The notes under the pieces: generated by a model
The model's input: the letters and a program-made list of their open reading frames with translations, nothing else
Database searches by the model: none
Told to the model about the DNA's origin: nothing
Part shown: one piece after another, positions 52,894 through 62,042 of the stretch
Position numbering within the stretch: the stretch's first letter is position 1
How the letters are laid out: every line of letters starts with the position of its first letter
Assembly: GCF_002794255.1 (NCBI RefSeq)
Contig: NZ_PGGW01000007.1
Coordinates: 1-64,000 of the forward strand
Length of the DNA: 64,000 nucleotides
Source of the DNA: Streptomyces carminius
Lineage (GTDB): Bacteria > Actinomycetota > Actinomycetes > Streptomycetales > Streptomycetaceae
Reading direction: 5' to 3'
Made by a program: the position numbers and the translations under genes

Positions 52894-54975
52894 GTGGCTC
52901 CGAGCGTGGACCAGGCTCTCCAGGAGTGGGCCAGCCGGGCGAGCGATGAAGAACTAGACGCCGGACCCCGCCTGGAGGACTTCGGTGGAGCAGACGCCGT
53001 CGTGGCCGAGGCGGACACGCTGGCCGCCGGGCCTCAGCTGCCCTATCTTCTCACCGCGCTGGCTCACGGCCTCGACACCATCCCGGCCGACCAGGCTGCG
53101 CCCCTGCTTACGGCTGCGGCTCGGGGCCTGCGCCAACCCCACTCGGCGTGGGTCCTCGCCGACGCGCTCGACGTCGTGTGTACCCGGCCAGAGCTCGCCG
53201 CCCGGCTAGGCAACCGGATCGTACGAGATCTGGCCACGCTCGCAGAGGACGCGCTCGCTGGCGACTGCGACCCCGCCCTCGCCCAGCCCGCGATCGCCGG
53301 CCTACTGCGCCTGGCGGTAGCGGGAGGCTCCCCGCACCGTCTGCTCGCGCTGCTCACCGAGATCACCGGCACGGAGCCTGCCGACGCCCTGGACCGTCTG
53401 CCGATTCTGATCGGCATCGCCCGCGACCACTTCTCCGATACCGACCACCTCCTCAACGTCCTCAACACCTTGGAGAATCAACCCGACCTGAACCCGGCGA
53501 CCCGAGCCGACGCGAGCTTCGAACTTGCCATGGCCGACGAGCGAACCGCTCTGGAGGCCGCCGACCGCACCACCGCCGACGAACGACTGCGGCGGGCCCT
53601 GATGCGGTTCGCCGAGCTCGACCGCACACACGAGGCACGCCTGGATGCCCGCGCCCACGCCGCCGCCATCGAAGCCGTCCTCGCTTTCGCCGACCTGGAA
53701 CAGAATCCGACGGGTGACAACAGCGCCCGGCAACGGCTCACCGACGCAGCCGACCAGTTGGACACCACAGCCGCGCACCTCGCCGCCTGGACCAGCCGCA
53801 TGCACCAGCTCGACTGGCTCAGCGCCCGGAGCCTGACCCAAAGCGCCTGGTCGAAGCTCGTCACCACCCTCAACGCAGCCCAGGCTTACCTGGACCAGCC
53901 CAGCTGGTACAACCCCCCCGACGCCCTGAACGACCTCCTGCAGATCTACCTCGCCAGTCGCAGCATCCACGCCCCCGCCAGTGACTCCCCGGGACTCACA
54001 GCACTGATCAGTCCGGCCGTGGAAGCGCCGTTCATTCGCAGCCAAGGCCTGCTGCACCAGCTCGAGCAAGCACTCGCCCACGACCCCCAGTTCACCGACC
54101 ACCCCGACGCCCAGACGCTGTGCGACGCCGTACACCGGCGACGCCAGCAACCGGCTGGTGAAACGGCACGGCAGGAGGCGGTGCCGGGAAAAGCCCTGGA
54201 GGGTCGTCCCGCACTTGCCGCGCTCTTCCGTTCTGACGCCACCGGCCTACGCGACGACCTCGACCCTCACCAGCTCGACCGGCTCGAGCAGCTCGCCTAC
54301 CAACTCGCCAAGGGCTACAGCCCTACGGGCAACGCCCGTGTGGACGCCCACCTGGAGACCCTGCTCGACATCCTGAAGACCAGCCCGGCCTGGAAGCCGC
54401 GCGACAGCCACTACTTCACCCCCCTGCTGGAGCACTTTCTGCGATTCCTTTACGACCGGTTCGATGCCCAGGCCAACCTCTATGGCGAGCGCACCGCCTA
54501 CCTCGGGCCGGCGCGCAAGAACGCGGATGGCACCGTCGCAGCATGGAACGAGAAACACCTCCAGGACGACTTCCACCAGCACATCAGTCCCCTATTCCCG
54601 CCAGGCACCGTGACACGGGAGAAGTGGGACGTCGCAGGCGGGCGTGCAGATGTCATCTATACGCCCGATCCCGCGAGCCGCTTCGTCGCTGAAATCAAAT
54701 GGCGCACCACGCGGTGGAAGACCCATGAGACTGTCGAACGGGACTACCTCGCCCAGGCCGCTAACTACACCGCTACCGGGCCGCCCTTCGCCCTGCTCCT
54801 CGTCGGCGACGCCAGTGACCACTCCGCCGGATACCGCGACATTGATGACAGCATTTGGATCATCCGGCACGCCCGGAGCACGACGGAAATCCCCCGCCTG
54901 ATCGTGGCCGGCGTCCTTCCGACGGCACGACCAACCCCGAGCGCACTACGCGTAACGCGCTCGTCGACGCGTTGA
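52894..54975 (+). CDS. PD-(D/E)XK nuclease effector with helical N-terminus
   Basis: A 693-residue protein from GTG 52894 with AAGGAG upstream, 41 bases after the ATPase. The first 500 residues are helical and repeat-like. The last 170 form a restriction-like fold: EKHLQDDFHQHISPLFPPG, the acidic residue in GGRADVIYTPD at about 583 and an ExK in FVAEIKWR at about 600. A strand FALLLVGDAS follows. This is the expected effector position of an ABC-three-component cassette. It probably cuts DNA when the ATPase is triggered. Confidence 0.6.
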   Translation: MAPSVDQALQEWASRASDEELDAGPRLEDFGGADAVVAEADTLAAGPQLPYLLTALAHGLDTIPADQAAPLLTAAARGLRQPHSAWVLADALDVVCTRPELAARLGNRIVRDLATLAEDALAGDCDPALAQPAIAGLLRLAVAGGSPHRLLALLTEITGTEPADALDRLPILIGIARDHFSDTDHLLNVLNTLENQPDLNPATRADASFELAMADERTALEAADRTTADERLRRALMRFAELDRTHEARLDARAHAAAIEAVLAFADLEQNPTGDNSARQRLTDAADQLDTTAAHLAAWTSRMHQLDWLSARSLTQSAWSKLVTTLNAAQAYLDQPSWYNPPDALNDLLQIYLASRSIHAPASDSPGLTALISPAVEAPFIRSQGLLHQLEQALAHDPQFTDHPDAQTLCDAVHRRRQQPAGETARQEAVPGKALEGRPALAALFRSDATGLRDDLDPHQLDRLEQLAYQLAKGYSPTGNARVDAHLETLLDILKTSPAWKPRDSHYFTPLLEHFLRFLYDRFDAQANLYGERTAYLGPARKNADGTVAAWNEKHLQDDFHQHISPLFPPGTVTREKWDVAGGRADVIYTPDPASRFVAEIKWRTTRWKTHETVERDYLAQAANYTATGPPFALLLVGDASDHSAGYRDIDDSIWIIRHARSTTEIPRLIVAGVLPTARPTPSALRVTRSSTR

Positions 54976-55104
54976 CGGGCGGCACAGGCGCGGCAGCCCC
55001 GGCCAACCACGCAGCCGACCGAGCATGCCCCGACGGAAGGCAGGGATGGTCAGCCAGACGCTCCGCTCGACGGTGGAGTCGCAGCTACTGGTCCCGGTCT
55101 TGGT

Positions 55105-55425
55105 CTAAAGGGTTTGTGCCCCGATCCAGTTGACGTGGAGATTCCACTGCTGCGCGTCGCTGACGGTGAGCGCTGGCTCCTCCAACGAAAGTTTCCGCAG
55201 GTAGACCCGGAATCCCGTCACGGTCGGTGCGTAGACGGATGACGAGCCAGCCAGGTACCACATCCTCTCGTTGCCGCCGAGGGAGATGGTGTACACGGGG
55301 GTGCCCAGGGCTGTACTGAAGCCAGCGCTGACAGTGTTGACGTCCAGGTAAATGCCTGGGCCGTCGTTGTAAGTCTGCCAGTTCTGGCCGGGTGCTGTGC
55401 TGCCTGCGCCGGTGATGGTCGGCAT
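55105..55425 (-). CDS. H-type lectin-like small protein
   Basis: A 106-residue protein from ATG 55425 with AAGGAGC 5 bases upstream. The sequence is rich in beta strands: TPVYTISLGGNERMWYLAG, then TVTGFRVYLRK and a final QQWNLHVNWIG. The GF-strand followed by a terminal W-x-V-x-W-I-G resembles the H-type lectin fold, but the match is weak. No signal peptide. It lies alone between the nuclease gene and tpg. Confidence 0.45.
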   Translation of the reverse strand: MPTITGAGSTAPGQNWQTYNDGPGIYLDVNTVSAGFSTALGTPVYTISLGGNERMWYLAGSSSVYAPTVTGFRVYLRKLSLEEPALTVSDAQQWNLHVNWIGAQTL

Positions 55426-55789
55426 GTTGCTCCTTGTAGACAGAACTTCTTGCGATTCCAAGCGTCTGCGCCGCACGAGAGGTGCGCTGCTCCATGCAAC
55501 AGGCCGTCCTACAGGGCCTGCGGGTTCAAACCCATCTATCAAGCGAATCGGCGTGCCTGTCCAGTCGGTGGCCGCGTGCCGCTAGCTTGTGAGGCTCTAC
55601 GTTTTTCGTGCACGTCACACGGCGAGCAGCTGCCACTGCCGGCTCCTGGCCGAGGTCACCGGCAAGCCTGGACGATTCCCGGGTGCTCGTCGGGCTCGTG
55701 GGGCTGCTGTGGTTCTCGTATGTGATGTCTCGCGGGCTTTGGGGTGGCGGGGTTGGTTCCGGGTGGTCCCGTCGGTGGTGCTGGTGGGT
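55426..55789. other. intergenic, no gene seen
   Basis: This lies between the lectin-like gene start and the tpg stop. It includes GCGGGTTCAAACCCATC at about 55514, which resembles a tRNA T-loop, but no tRNA can be folded around it. No gene seen. Confidence 0.4.
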
Positions 55790-56365
55790 TCAGGCGTTCC
55801 AGCCGACGGAGGAGACGTAGGAGTAGGCGTCGTAGTCGGAGCCGAGGTCGTGGATGAGGTCGTCCCAGATGGTGTCCAGGGTTTCGTGGTCGTCGGCGAG
55901 CCAGGCGTCCACGGCCGCCTCCCAGATGCGGGGGCGCACGGTCAGGCGGCGTACCTGGACGTCCCGGCGGTGGGGGGCGGGGACGCGGGTCTGGTCGGCG
56001 GGGTCGATCTCGATGCGGGTGCCGCCGCCGGCCTTCAGGCGGCGTTTGAGATCGGCGGCGACGTTGCGGCGGCGCAGGTCCCAGTACGCGTCGTCGAGTT
56101 TGCGGCGGTTGGCGGGGGTGGGGAGGCGTTCTTCGGCCAGCCAGGCGTACAGAGTGCGGGCGGTGACGGCGAGGCCGGCGCGGTCCATGGCGGCGTATCC
56201 GGCCGGGGAGGTGGTCAGGTAGCGCAGGCGGGCGGCGACGCCGCGTTGGGTGTCGGGTGGGGAGGTGATGCCGGTGACCATGCGCTCAATGCCCGCCCCG
56301 AGGGCGTCGGCGCCGGGGATGCCGTCGGCGCCGTACAGACCCAGGCGCATCCAGCGGCCGGCCAT
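55790..56365 (-). CDS. tpg: telomere terminal protein Tpg
   Basis: A 191-residue protein matching the terminal proteins of Streptomyces linear replicons in length and pattern: GRWMRLGLYGADGIPGADAL, GIERMVTGITSPPDTQRGVA, then RTLYAWLAEERLPTP, DAYWDLRRRNVA and the closing DYDAYSYVSSVGWNA. Tpg becomes covalently attached to the 5' DNA ends and primes end patching. ATG 56365 overlaps the tap stop (TGATG), so the two are translated together, as in known tap-tpg operons. Confidence 0.88.
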   Translation of the reverse strand: MAGRWMRLGLYGADGIPGADALGAGIERMVTGITSPPDTQRGVAARLRYLTTSPAGYAAMDRAGLAVTARTLYAWLAEERLPTPANRRKLDDAYWDLRRRNVAADLKRRLKAGGGTRIEIDPADQTRVPAPHRRDVQVRRLTVRPRIWEAAVDAWLADDHETLDTIWDDLIHDLGSDYDAYSYVSSVGWNA

Positions 56366-57906
56366 CAGCGACCCCCCGTGGCGGTGACGGTGTAGAGGGC
56401 GGGTGCGCCGTCGCGGTCGGTCTTGACCTTCATCTCCCCCAGCCCCCGGCCCTCGCTCCAGAGGTGGTGCCAGTCGCCGCCGGCCAGATGCAGCTCGTCG
56501 GTGCCGATGGCGCAGACGACGACCAGGCCGGCCTGGTAGGCCTTGTAGGCGCGGCCCCACAGGTTGGCGAAGGCCTGGGAGCGGATCAGGTGCGCCCAGT
56601 CCGGGCGGACGATCTCCCGATTGTGAGGGGACTCCCCCAAGGTGGAGACGAACTTGGCGTACATCGCCTTCACATAGGTAAGCGTGATGTCGTCCCCCAC
56701 CTGGAGGGCGTCTTCGCGGGCGGCGGCCAGGAGCTGGCGCAGGGCGTCGAGGAAATTCTCCGTCGCGGACGACGTCCAGGACTCGTGAATCTGAGGTGGT
56801 TCGCACAGCCGGTGGGCCGGGCCGGAGATCCGCAGCAGCAGCCGCAGGGTCGGCTCGGTCACCCACAGCGGCCCGGTCTCTTCCCGGTCCCCCAGCGGAC
56901 TGGGCAGATCTCGGTGGTCCCAGGTGGGCGGGGTGATCAGGTGCACCCCGGCGCGCTTGCGGTCGTGCGCGGCGCCGGTGGAGTGCTCCAGCCTGCCGAT
57001 CGGCAGATGCGTCTTCATCGCCGACAGGTACGCGGCGTTCACATCCAGCGCGGTGACCGTCAGCTCGCCGTCGGGGGTGCGGCGGTAGCCGGGGTGGCGC
57101 CAGGACGGGCGGGCCTCCCAGATCAGATCCGGGTCCTTCTTGCTCGGCTTGCGCAACACCGGCGGGAGCGCCGGATAGGCGGTGTACTCATACCGGGCCC
57201 CGGCCCGGGTCCGGGCGAACAGGCCCATCACGTCCGGAATCGCCCGCTTGATCAGCGCCTGTGTGGCGGCGTCCGCGTCTCCGCCCGCGCGCTGAAGCTC
57301 CGCCTCCACCGTGGCGGCGATGGTCTCCCGCAGCTCGGCGCGCACCTGCTCCGCGGAAGAGGTACGACGGCGAGCCTGCTGGCGGGCATGCCCGGCGCGG
57401 GCCGCCTTCGCCACCGGGCTCTCGGTGTACCGCTCCGGCGCAGCGGAGTGCGGGGACAGCCGGGCAGGAGCGCGGCGGGACCCGGCGGAGGCCGGAGACC
57501 GTGCGGGCGCGGTGGCCTCCGACTCCGGCACGGGGGCCTGAGCGGGAGCGGTACCGGCAGGCCCCGAGCCAGGGACGGGCCCTGCGGGGGCGGGAGCGGC
57601 AGGGGCCGCGGTGACGCCGGACGTGGCGGGGTGGGGGCGGCCGGCGGCCGGTGTCGACGGGGCGGGGTGAATCTGAGCCAGACCCTCCAACAGCCGCAGG
57701 TACTTCCCCCTCGACGGCGAGGACGGCATGACACCGCTCTCCCAGTTCGCCACCGTCTGACGCCCCACCCCCACGGCCCTGGCCACCTGCTCCAGCGACA
57801 GACCCGCCGCCTTCCGCAGCCGGACACGCTCCGCCGGATCGGCGAAAGCCGCCGCCAACTTCGCCTCCGCCAGCAGGGCTTCCACACCGTCGATGTCCTC
57901 AGCCAT
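56365..57906 (-). CDS. tap: telomere-associated protein Tap
   Basis: A 513-residue protein upstream of tpg. Residues about 27-75 are an XRE-type HTH (RLRKAAGLSLEQVARAVGVG, RQTVANWESG). A long Ala/Pro-rich linker (80-200) follows, then a larger domain with VTALDVNAAYLSAMKTHLP, VKAMYAKFVSTLGESPHNRE and ANLWGRAYKAYQAGLVVV. That region resembles the DNA polymerase-like part of Tap. Tap binds the folded 3' overhang of telomeres and recruits Tpg. It is shorter than the roughly 740-residue Tap of S. coelicolor. Confidence 0.82.
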   Translation of the reverse strand: MAEDIDGVEALLAEAKLAAAFADPAERVRLRKAAGLSLEQVARAVGVGRQTVANWESGVMPSSPSRGKYLRLLEGLAQIHPAPSTPAAGRPHPATSGVTAAPAAPAPAGPVPGSGPAGTAPAQAPVPESEATAPARSPASAGSRRAPARLSPHSAAPERYTESPVAKAARAGHARQQARRRTSSAEQVRAELRETIAATVEAELQRAGGDADAATQALIKRAIPDVMGLFARTRAGARYEYTAYPALPPVLRKPSKKDPDLIWEARPSWRHPGYRRTPDGELTVTALDVNAAYLSAMKTHLPIGRLEHSTGAAHDRKRAGVHLITPPTWDHRDLPSPLGDREETGPLWVTEPTLRLLLRISGPAHRLCEPPQIHESWTSSATENFLDALRQLLAAAREDALQVGDDITLTYVKAMYAKFVSTLGESPHNREIVRPDWAHLIRSQAFANLWGRAYKAYQAGLVVVCAIGTDELHLAGGDWHHLWSEGRGLGEMKVKTDRDGAPALYTVTATGGR

Positions 57907-58630
57907 GGCACCACACTAGCGTTCTCCTGGCTGTGGAAACGACATATACGGGCCGGATTCTGGCATGGTGCGAGAGCGAGGGTATGGTTCCCGCGCGCCG
58001 CGCACGGCGCCGAACGGCTCAAGGCGCCCGCTCCCTGCCCAGACGGACCGAGTCCGCGCCCGGGGAGATCAACACCCACCAGCATGGCGCGAGGGTAGTC
58101 ATGGCCGGCGAAGCTCCGGACCGCATTCGTCAGCAGACCAGACAGCAAGGACCAGAGGAGCCTGCACCACCCCGCCCGACAGCCAGATGCCCCCGGCCCA
58201 TGCCTCGACGGCCACGTACTCGAACAGGCCCGTGGAGTACTCGAGCGCCACCGTGACGGCATCCTCGTGGGGCACCAGAACGACGTACAACGCGCTACGC
58301 GCGACACCCGCTGCGGACACCCACACACCGCGGCCGACACCGCGTAGAGGCCCAGAGCAGGCAGCGGTGTGGTGACCCCGGCGAGCAGCAACATCGGGGA
58401 ACAGCCCCACCAAGACACCCGGGGGCGACCTCGCCGTACCGCCGCCTTGGAACGCCAGCCTCTCCCCCGGCACCCGGCTCGGCCGGCTCGGTCAACGGCA
58501 GTTCCTGGTAATCGAGCGCTACGAAGAGCGCGGCGGTCACCGCGGTGGGGCTGACGTGGTAGGTGACGGTGCTGGTATCGGGCAGGTTTGGAGAAGCCCC
58601 GGTGAGCGAGCTGCGGCTAGCGTGATCGTC
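57907..58630. other. gap with possible decayed coding sequence
   Basis: The tap promoter should lie at the left. Minus-strand frames at 58099-58473 and 58295-58540 read protein-like in parts (SALYVVLVPHEDAVTVALEY, FVALDYQELPLTEP) but no single frame holds together. This may be a decayed gene. No RNA gene or repeat seen. Confidence 0.3.
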
Positions 58631-59263
58631 ATGACGTCTTTGGTATCCGTCACCCTCGAGGTGGGTGACCCCGCGGCCGCCGAGCGCTTCTACACCGCCG
58701 CCTTCGGGCTGGGCCCGCAGGTGCGCCTGCGGGCCTGTGACGCGCCGACCACCGGCTTCCGCGGATTCTCGATGTCGGTCATCGTCTCCCAGCCCGCCGA
58801 TGTCGACGGCTTCATCGGCTCCGCCCTTACCGCCGGTGCCACACCGCTGCGGCCGGCGGCGAAGTCCCTGTGGGGCTACGGCGGCATCCTGCAGGCCCCG
58901 GACGGCACGATCTGGCAGGTCACCACCTCGTCGAAGAAGAACACCGGCCCCGCCACCAGGAAGATCGACGACCTCGTGCTCCTGCTGGGAGCCGAGGACG
59001 TCAAGGCGAGCAGGCAGTTCTACACCGGGCAGGGCCTGTCCGTGACGAAGAGCTTCGGCGGCAAGTACACCGAGTTCGCCGCCGACCGGCCCGGCTCCGT
59101 CAAGCTGGCGCTGTACAAGCGCCGGGGCCTGGCCAAGACCCTCGGCGTGCCAGAGGAAGGCGGCGGATCACACCGGATCGTGCTCGGCGGCACCACCGGG
59201 ACCTTCACCGACCCGGACGGATTCGTCTGGGAACCCGCACCGGCCACACCCACCCCCGCCTAG
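58631..59263 (+). CDS. VOC (glyoxalase/bleomycin-resistance fold) protein
   Basis: A 210-residue protein with two beta-alpha-beta-beta-beta modules. The first has VSVTLEVGDPAAAERFYTAA and GGILQAPDGTIWQV; the second has IDDLVLLLGAEDVKASRQFY and closes FTDPDGFVWE. The start chosen is ATG 58631; a GTG at 58622 is possible. Enzymatic activity or antibiotic binding cannot be told. The stop overlaps that of the next gene, which is convergent. Confidence 0.8.
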   Translation: MTSLVSVTLEVGDPAAAERFYTAAFGLGPQVRLRACDAPTTGFRGFSMSVIVSQPADVDGFIGSALTAGATPLRPAAKSLWGYGGILQAPDGTIWQVTTSSKKNTGPATRKIDDLVLLLGAEDVKASRQFYTGQGLSVTKSFGGKYTEFAADRPGSVKLALYKRRGLAKTLGVPEEGGGSHRIVLGGTTGTFTDPDGFVWEPAPATPTPA

Positions 59264-59601
59264 AACCTGTCCGGCCGATCGTGCGGTGGGCTGGTCACAG
59301 CTGCCACCCACCGGGTCCCCGCGGGGCTTTCCAGACGCAGACGTTCTGGATCTTCGGGACGTTCCACGACCACCTCGGCGACCTTGCCGTCCTCGAAGCG
59401 GAGCGTGAAGACCGGGTCGGCACCGATGAGGTCGATGAGGAGTCGGAGGTCGTCTCCGGCCCGGCGGCCGAGGTCGGGCAGGATGGTTGCGTTCCAGGCT
59501 CCGCCGTCGGGTGCGGTCGTGATCCTGACCGGGGTGCGCACCAGACAGCTTGAGGGGTTGGCCCACCACTCCAGGTGCGCCGGGCTTTCGTGGCCGCTCA
59601 C
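59260..59601 (-). CDS. hypothetical protein
   Basis: A 113-residue protein from ATG 59601. It reads ESPAHLEWWANPSSCLVRTP, then DDLRLLIDLIGADPVFTLRF and a strand GKVAEVVVERPE. A small mixed alpha/beta protein not recognised as a named family. Its 3' end overlaps the VOC gene by four bases on the opposite strand. Confidence 0.55.
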   Translation of the reverse strand: MSGHESPAHLEWWANPSSCLVRTPVRITTAPDGGAWNATILPDLGRRAGDDLRLLIDLIGADPVFTLRFEDGKVAEVVVERPEDPERLRLESPAGTRWVAAVTSPPHDRPDRF

Positions 59602-59816
59602 GTGAGGAGGGTATGCCCGAGCCGGCGTCCTGCCGGCCGGTGACGTGGTTGGCGGGGCATGACGAGCCGGAGGGCCTCACAGGGGGCTTTTCCTGCTGTG
59701 TGGGAGGTGGCGGGATCACCGTCGATCGGCGGCCGTGTCGATCCGCGGCAGGCCCCGTTCGGCCTGTGGGTGAGAGGGTCCGAGACAGGAACCCGGATAC
59801 CCGGGGAGACAGCATC

Positions 59817-59989
59817 GTGAAGTACATGCTGATCATGCGCGCCACCGACGAAGCCTTCAGGGACGCTTGTCCCCCGGCGCTGAATCCATGCCCGTCGGGG
59901 CGACGGCCTCACTGCTGGAGGATGCCAGCATCGAGGTCGGCGGCCTGGAGGCGCTGCGCGAGCACTACGCGCTGACGCTGCGCGCCTGA
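59817..59989 (+). pseudogene. fused relics of a YciI-like gene and a methyltransferase
   Basis: It begins with VKYMLIMRATDEAF from GTG 59817, the usual start of YciI/DGPF-domain proteins. After about 15 codons the similarity stops. From about 59883 another frame reads EDASIEVGGLEALREHYALT and LRA stop, like the tail of a CFA-type SAM methyltransferase. Deletion between two genes explains this best. Confidence 0.5.
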
Positions 59990-60139
59990 GTGGCCACCTC
60001 CGGAGGAACACCGGAGCGCGGCGGTACGGCCCGTCGGACCGGTCCGGGCCGGGAGCGGCGGCTGTACCCGGCCACGTCCGCGCCGAGCCAGTGCCGCATC
60101 AGGCAACGTTCGCCCTGGACGGTCTGCGACGATGGCGCC

Positions 60140-60472
60140 ATGGACGAGGAAGTCATTCCCATTCTTCGCGTCGAGGACGCTGCTGCGGCGGTCGCGTGGT
60201 ACGAGCGGCTGTGCTTCACCAAGCAGTGGGAGCACCGATTCGCACCAGGACTTCCCGCGTTCGTCGAGATCGCTCGGGGCGGGGTGCGGTTGTTCTTGTC
60301 GGAGCACAAGGGTGACGCCCGCCCCGACACGCTGGTCTACCTCCGCGTTCGTGATGTCGAGGCCATCGCCTCCGAGTTCGGTGTGCAGGCGAGGAACGCT
60401 CCGTGGGCGCGTGAGGTCGAGCTGCGCGACCCTGACGGCAACCGGCTTCGGATCGGCACGCCGACGGAATGA
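60140..60472 (+). CDS. bleomycin-resistance-type VOC protein
   Basis: A 110-residue single-domain VOC protein. It has VIPILRVEDAAAAVAWYERL, FVEIARGGVRLFLSEHKGD, LVYLRVRDVEAIASEFGV and the final EVELRDPDGNRLRIG. Length and the EHRF and FLSEHKGD signatures fit glyoxalase/bleomycin-binding proteins that sequester the drug as dimers. ATG 60140 was chosen because similarity begins there. No ribosome site stands out. Confidence 0.8.
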   Translation: MDEEVIPILRVEDAAAAVAWYERLCFTKQWEHRFAPGLPAFVEIARGGVRLFLSEHKGDARPDTLVYLRVRDVEAIASEFGVQARNAPWAREVELRDPDGNRLRIGTPTE

Positions 60473-60502
60473 CACTCGCCGGCAGCGCGCGGCAGGGAAG
60501 CT

Positions 60503-60930
60503 GTGCTGGTGGCTGAGCGAGTACGGGTTCGTGAGACCGATGACGGCGAGGGCCGGCGGCTGCTGCGGATCGCCCGCCGCGGGACCGGGACGGTGGTGAC
60601 CTGGCGGCGGGCGCAGACGGTACTGCTGTCCGCACAGGGCATGCCGGTGACGAAGACCGCCGAGGTGACCTTCACCAGTCCCGACCGGGTCCGCGACGTG
60701 ATCCACGACTTCAACACCGACGGCTTCACCTCCCTCTACCCCAAGCACAAGGGCAGCAGGCCGAAGACCTTCACCCGGCCCGACAGGCGCGAGACCGAGA
60801 GGATCGCCAAGGCCAGGCCGGCCGAGCATGGCCTTGGCGTTCTCGGCCTGGAGCCTGACCGAACTGGCCGACTTCCTCAATGCCGCCGGCGAACGCGTCA
60901 TCAGGTTTGCCGCCCCAAGCGCCCTCCAGT
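60503..60930 (+). pseudogene. IS630-family transposase N-terminal fragment
   Basis: Starts VAERVRVRETDDGEGRRLLR, then RRAQTVLLSAQGMPVTKTAE and FTSPDRVRDVIHDFNTDGF, the HTH half of IS630 transposases. Around 60830 the match moves to another frame (FSAWSLTELADFLNAAGERV), showing an indel. It ends where IS110-type sequence begins. The DDE domain is absent. Confidence 0.65.
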
Positions 60931-61345
60931 CCGCGGCGGACGTAAGACGGACATGCTCGACGCCATCCGCGCGGCCCGCGCGGCGCCGGCCACCGAGCAC
61001 GTCATCCAGCCCCGCAAACGCGGAGAACGCGAGACCATGCGCGTGCTGCTGGCCACCCGGCAAGGCGCCGTGCACGCCTCCACTGCGGCCGTCAACCAGC
61101 TCAAGGCCCTGATCATCTCCGCCCCGGACGACCTCCGCACCGAACTTCGTCGCCTGAGTCGACTACAGCAGGTCACACGCTGCGCCAGCCTCCGCGACCG
61201 CCCCGCGCTGTCCACAGAGCACCGCATGACCATCCGCGCCGTGCGATCCACAGCCCAGCGCATCCGGTACCTGCAGACCGAAGCGCGCGAGCTGGGGCAC
61301 GAGCTTCTCCAGCTCGTCCAGAACCCGCAGGTCCGTGCACCGTAA
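60931..61345 (+). pseudogene. IS110-family transposase internal fragment
   Basis: Begins GGRKTDMLDAIRAARAA, then RVLLATRQGAVHASTAAVNQ, LKALIISAPDDLRTELRRL and RCASLRDRPALSTEHRMTI. This is the middle of an IS110-type DEDD transposase. Neither the N-terminal catalytic DEDD part nor the C-terminal serine domain is present. It is joined directly to the IS630 fragment. Inverted words CGTAAGAGT and ACTCTTACG follow at about 61388 and 61492. Confidence 0.65.
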
Positions 61346-61577
61346 CGATCGTTGCCCGGTACCGGCTGATCGGCTCGGCGTCTGTCCGTAAGAGTCAGGC
61401 GCGCCAAGCCCAACGACTTCGGTGCGCTGCCGTCCGTCCGAACTGTCGAGGTCGGAGCGCCGGTCACACTCTCTGCAGGCAGCACCGCCCAACTCTTACG
61501 CTCCGTCACCACCGGAAGTAAGACAGGGCCGCTCGTTTGACAGACCCCCTGGCCGGACCCAACGGAAGGACCCACGC

Positions 61578-61953
61578 ATGAGCACCGTCGCTCTGACCGC
61601 CACGGACTTCGAGAGGACGGTCAACGAGAACGACATCGTCCTCGTCGACTTCTGGGCCTCCTGGCGCGGTTCGTGCCGGATGTTCGCCCCCGTCTACGAG
61701 AAGGTCTCCGAGGCCCACTCCGACATCGTCTTCGGCAAGGTCGACACCGAGGCGGAGCAGGCCCTGGCCGCCGCCGCGGACATCACCTCGATCCCCACGC
61801 CGATGGCCTTTCCGCGAGGGTGTCCTCGTCTTCGCCCAGCCCGGCGCCCTGCCCGCCCAGGCCCTGGAACAGGTGATCGACGCCGTCCGCGGGCTGGACA
61901 TGGAGGAGGTGCACGCCTCCGTCGCCGCCCAGCAGTCCGGCGACGAGGGCTGA
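61578..61953 (+). pseudogene. trxA: thioredoxin gene, frameshifted and active-site mutated
   Basis: Starts at ATG 61578 with GGAAGGA upstream and reads ATDFERTVNENDIVLVDFWA, then SWRGSCRMFAPVYEKV. The catalytic WCGPC has become WRGSC, losing the attacking cysteine. At about 61808 the run CCTTTCCGCG has one base too many. The expected continuation (FREGVLVFAQPGALPAQALE, EQVIDAVRGLDM) lies in the next frame and ends at TGA 61951-61953. In the original frame a long arginine-rich tail results. Two independent lesions make it a likely dead gene. Confidence 0.8.
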
Positions 61954-62042
61954 GGGGGACTGAGGCGGGGGAAGCACCCGCCCGGCACCCGCCGGGCCCG
62001 TACGGACGGCCGGTGCGGTGCCGCACCGGCCGGACCGGACGC

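Noticed and set aside
55505..55545. GCGGGTTCAAACCC resembling a tRNA T-loop, possible attachment site
   Set aside because: Only three T-stem pairs form and no acceptor, D or anticodon arm could be found around it. No repeat of it at another boundary was seen.
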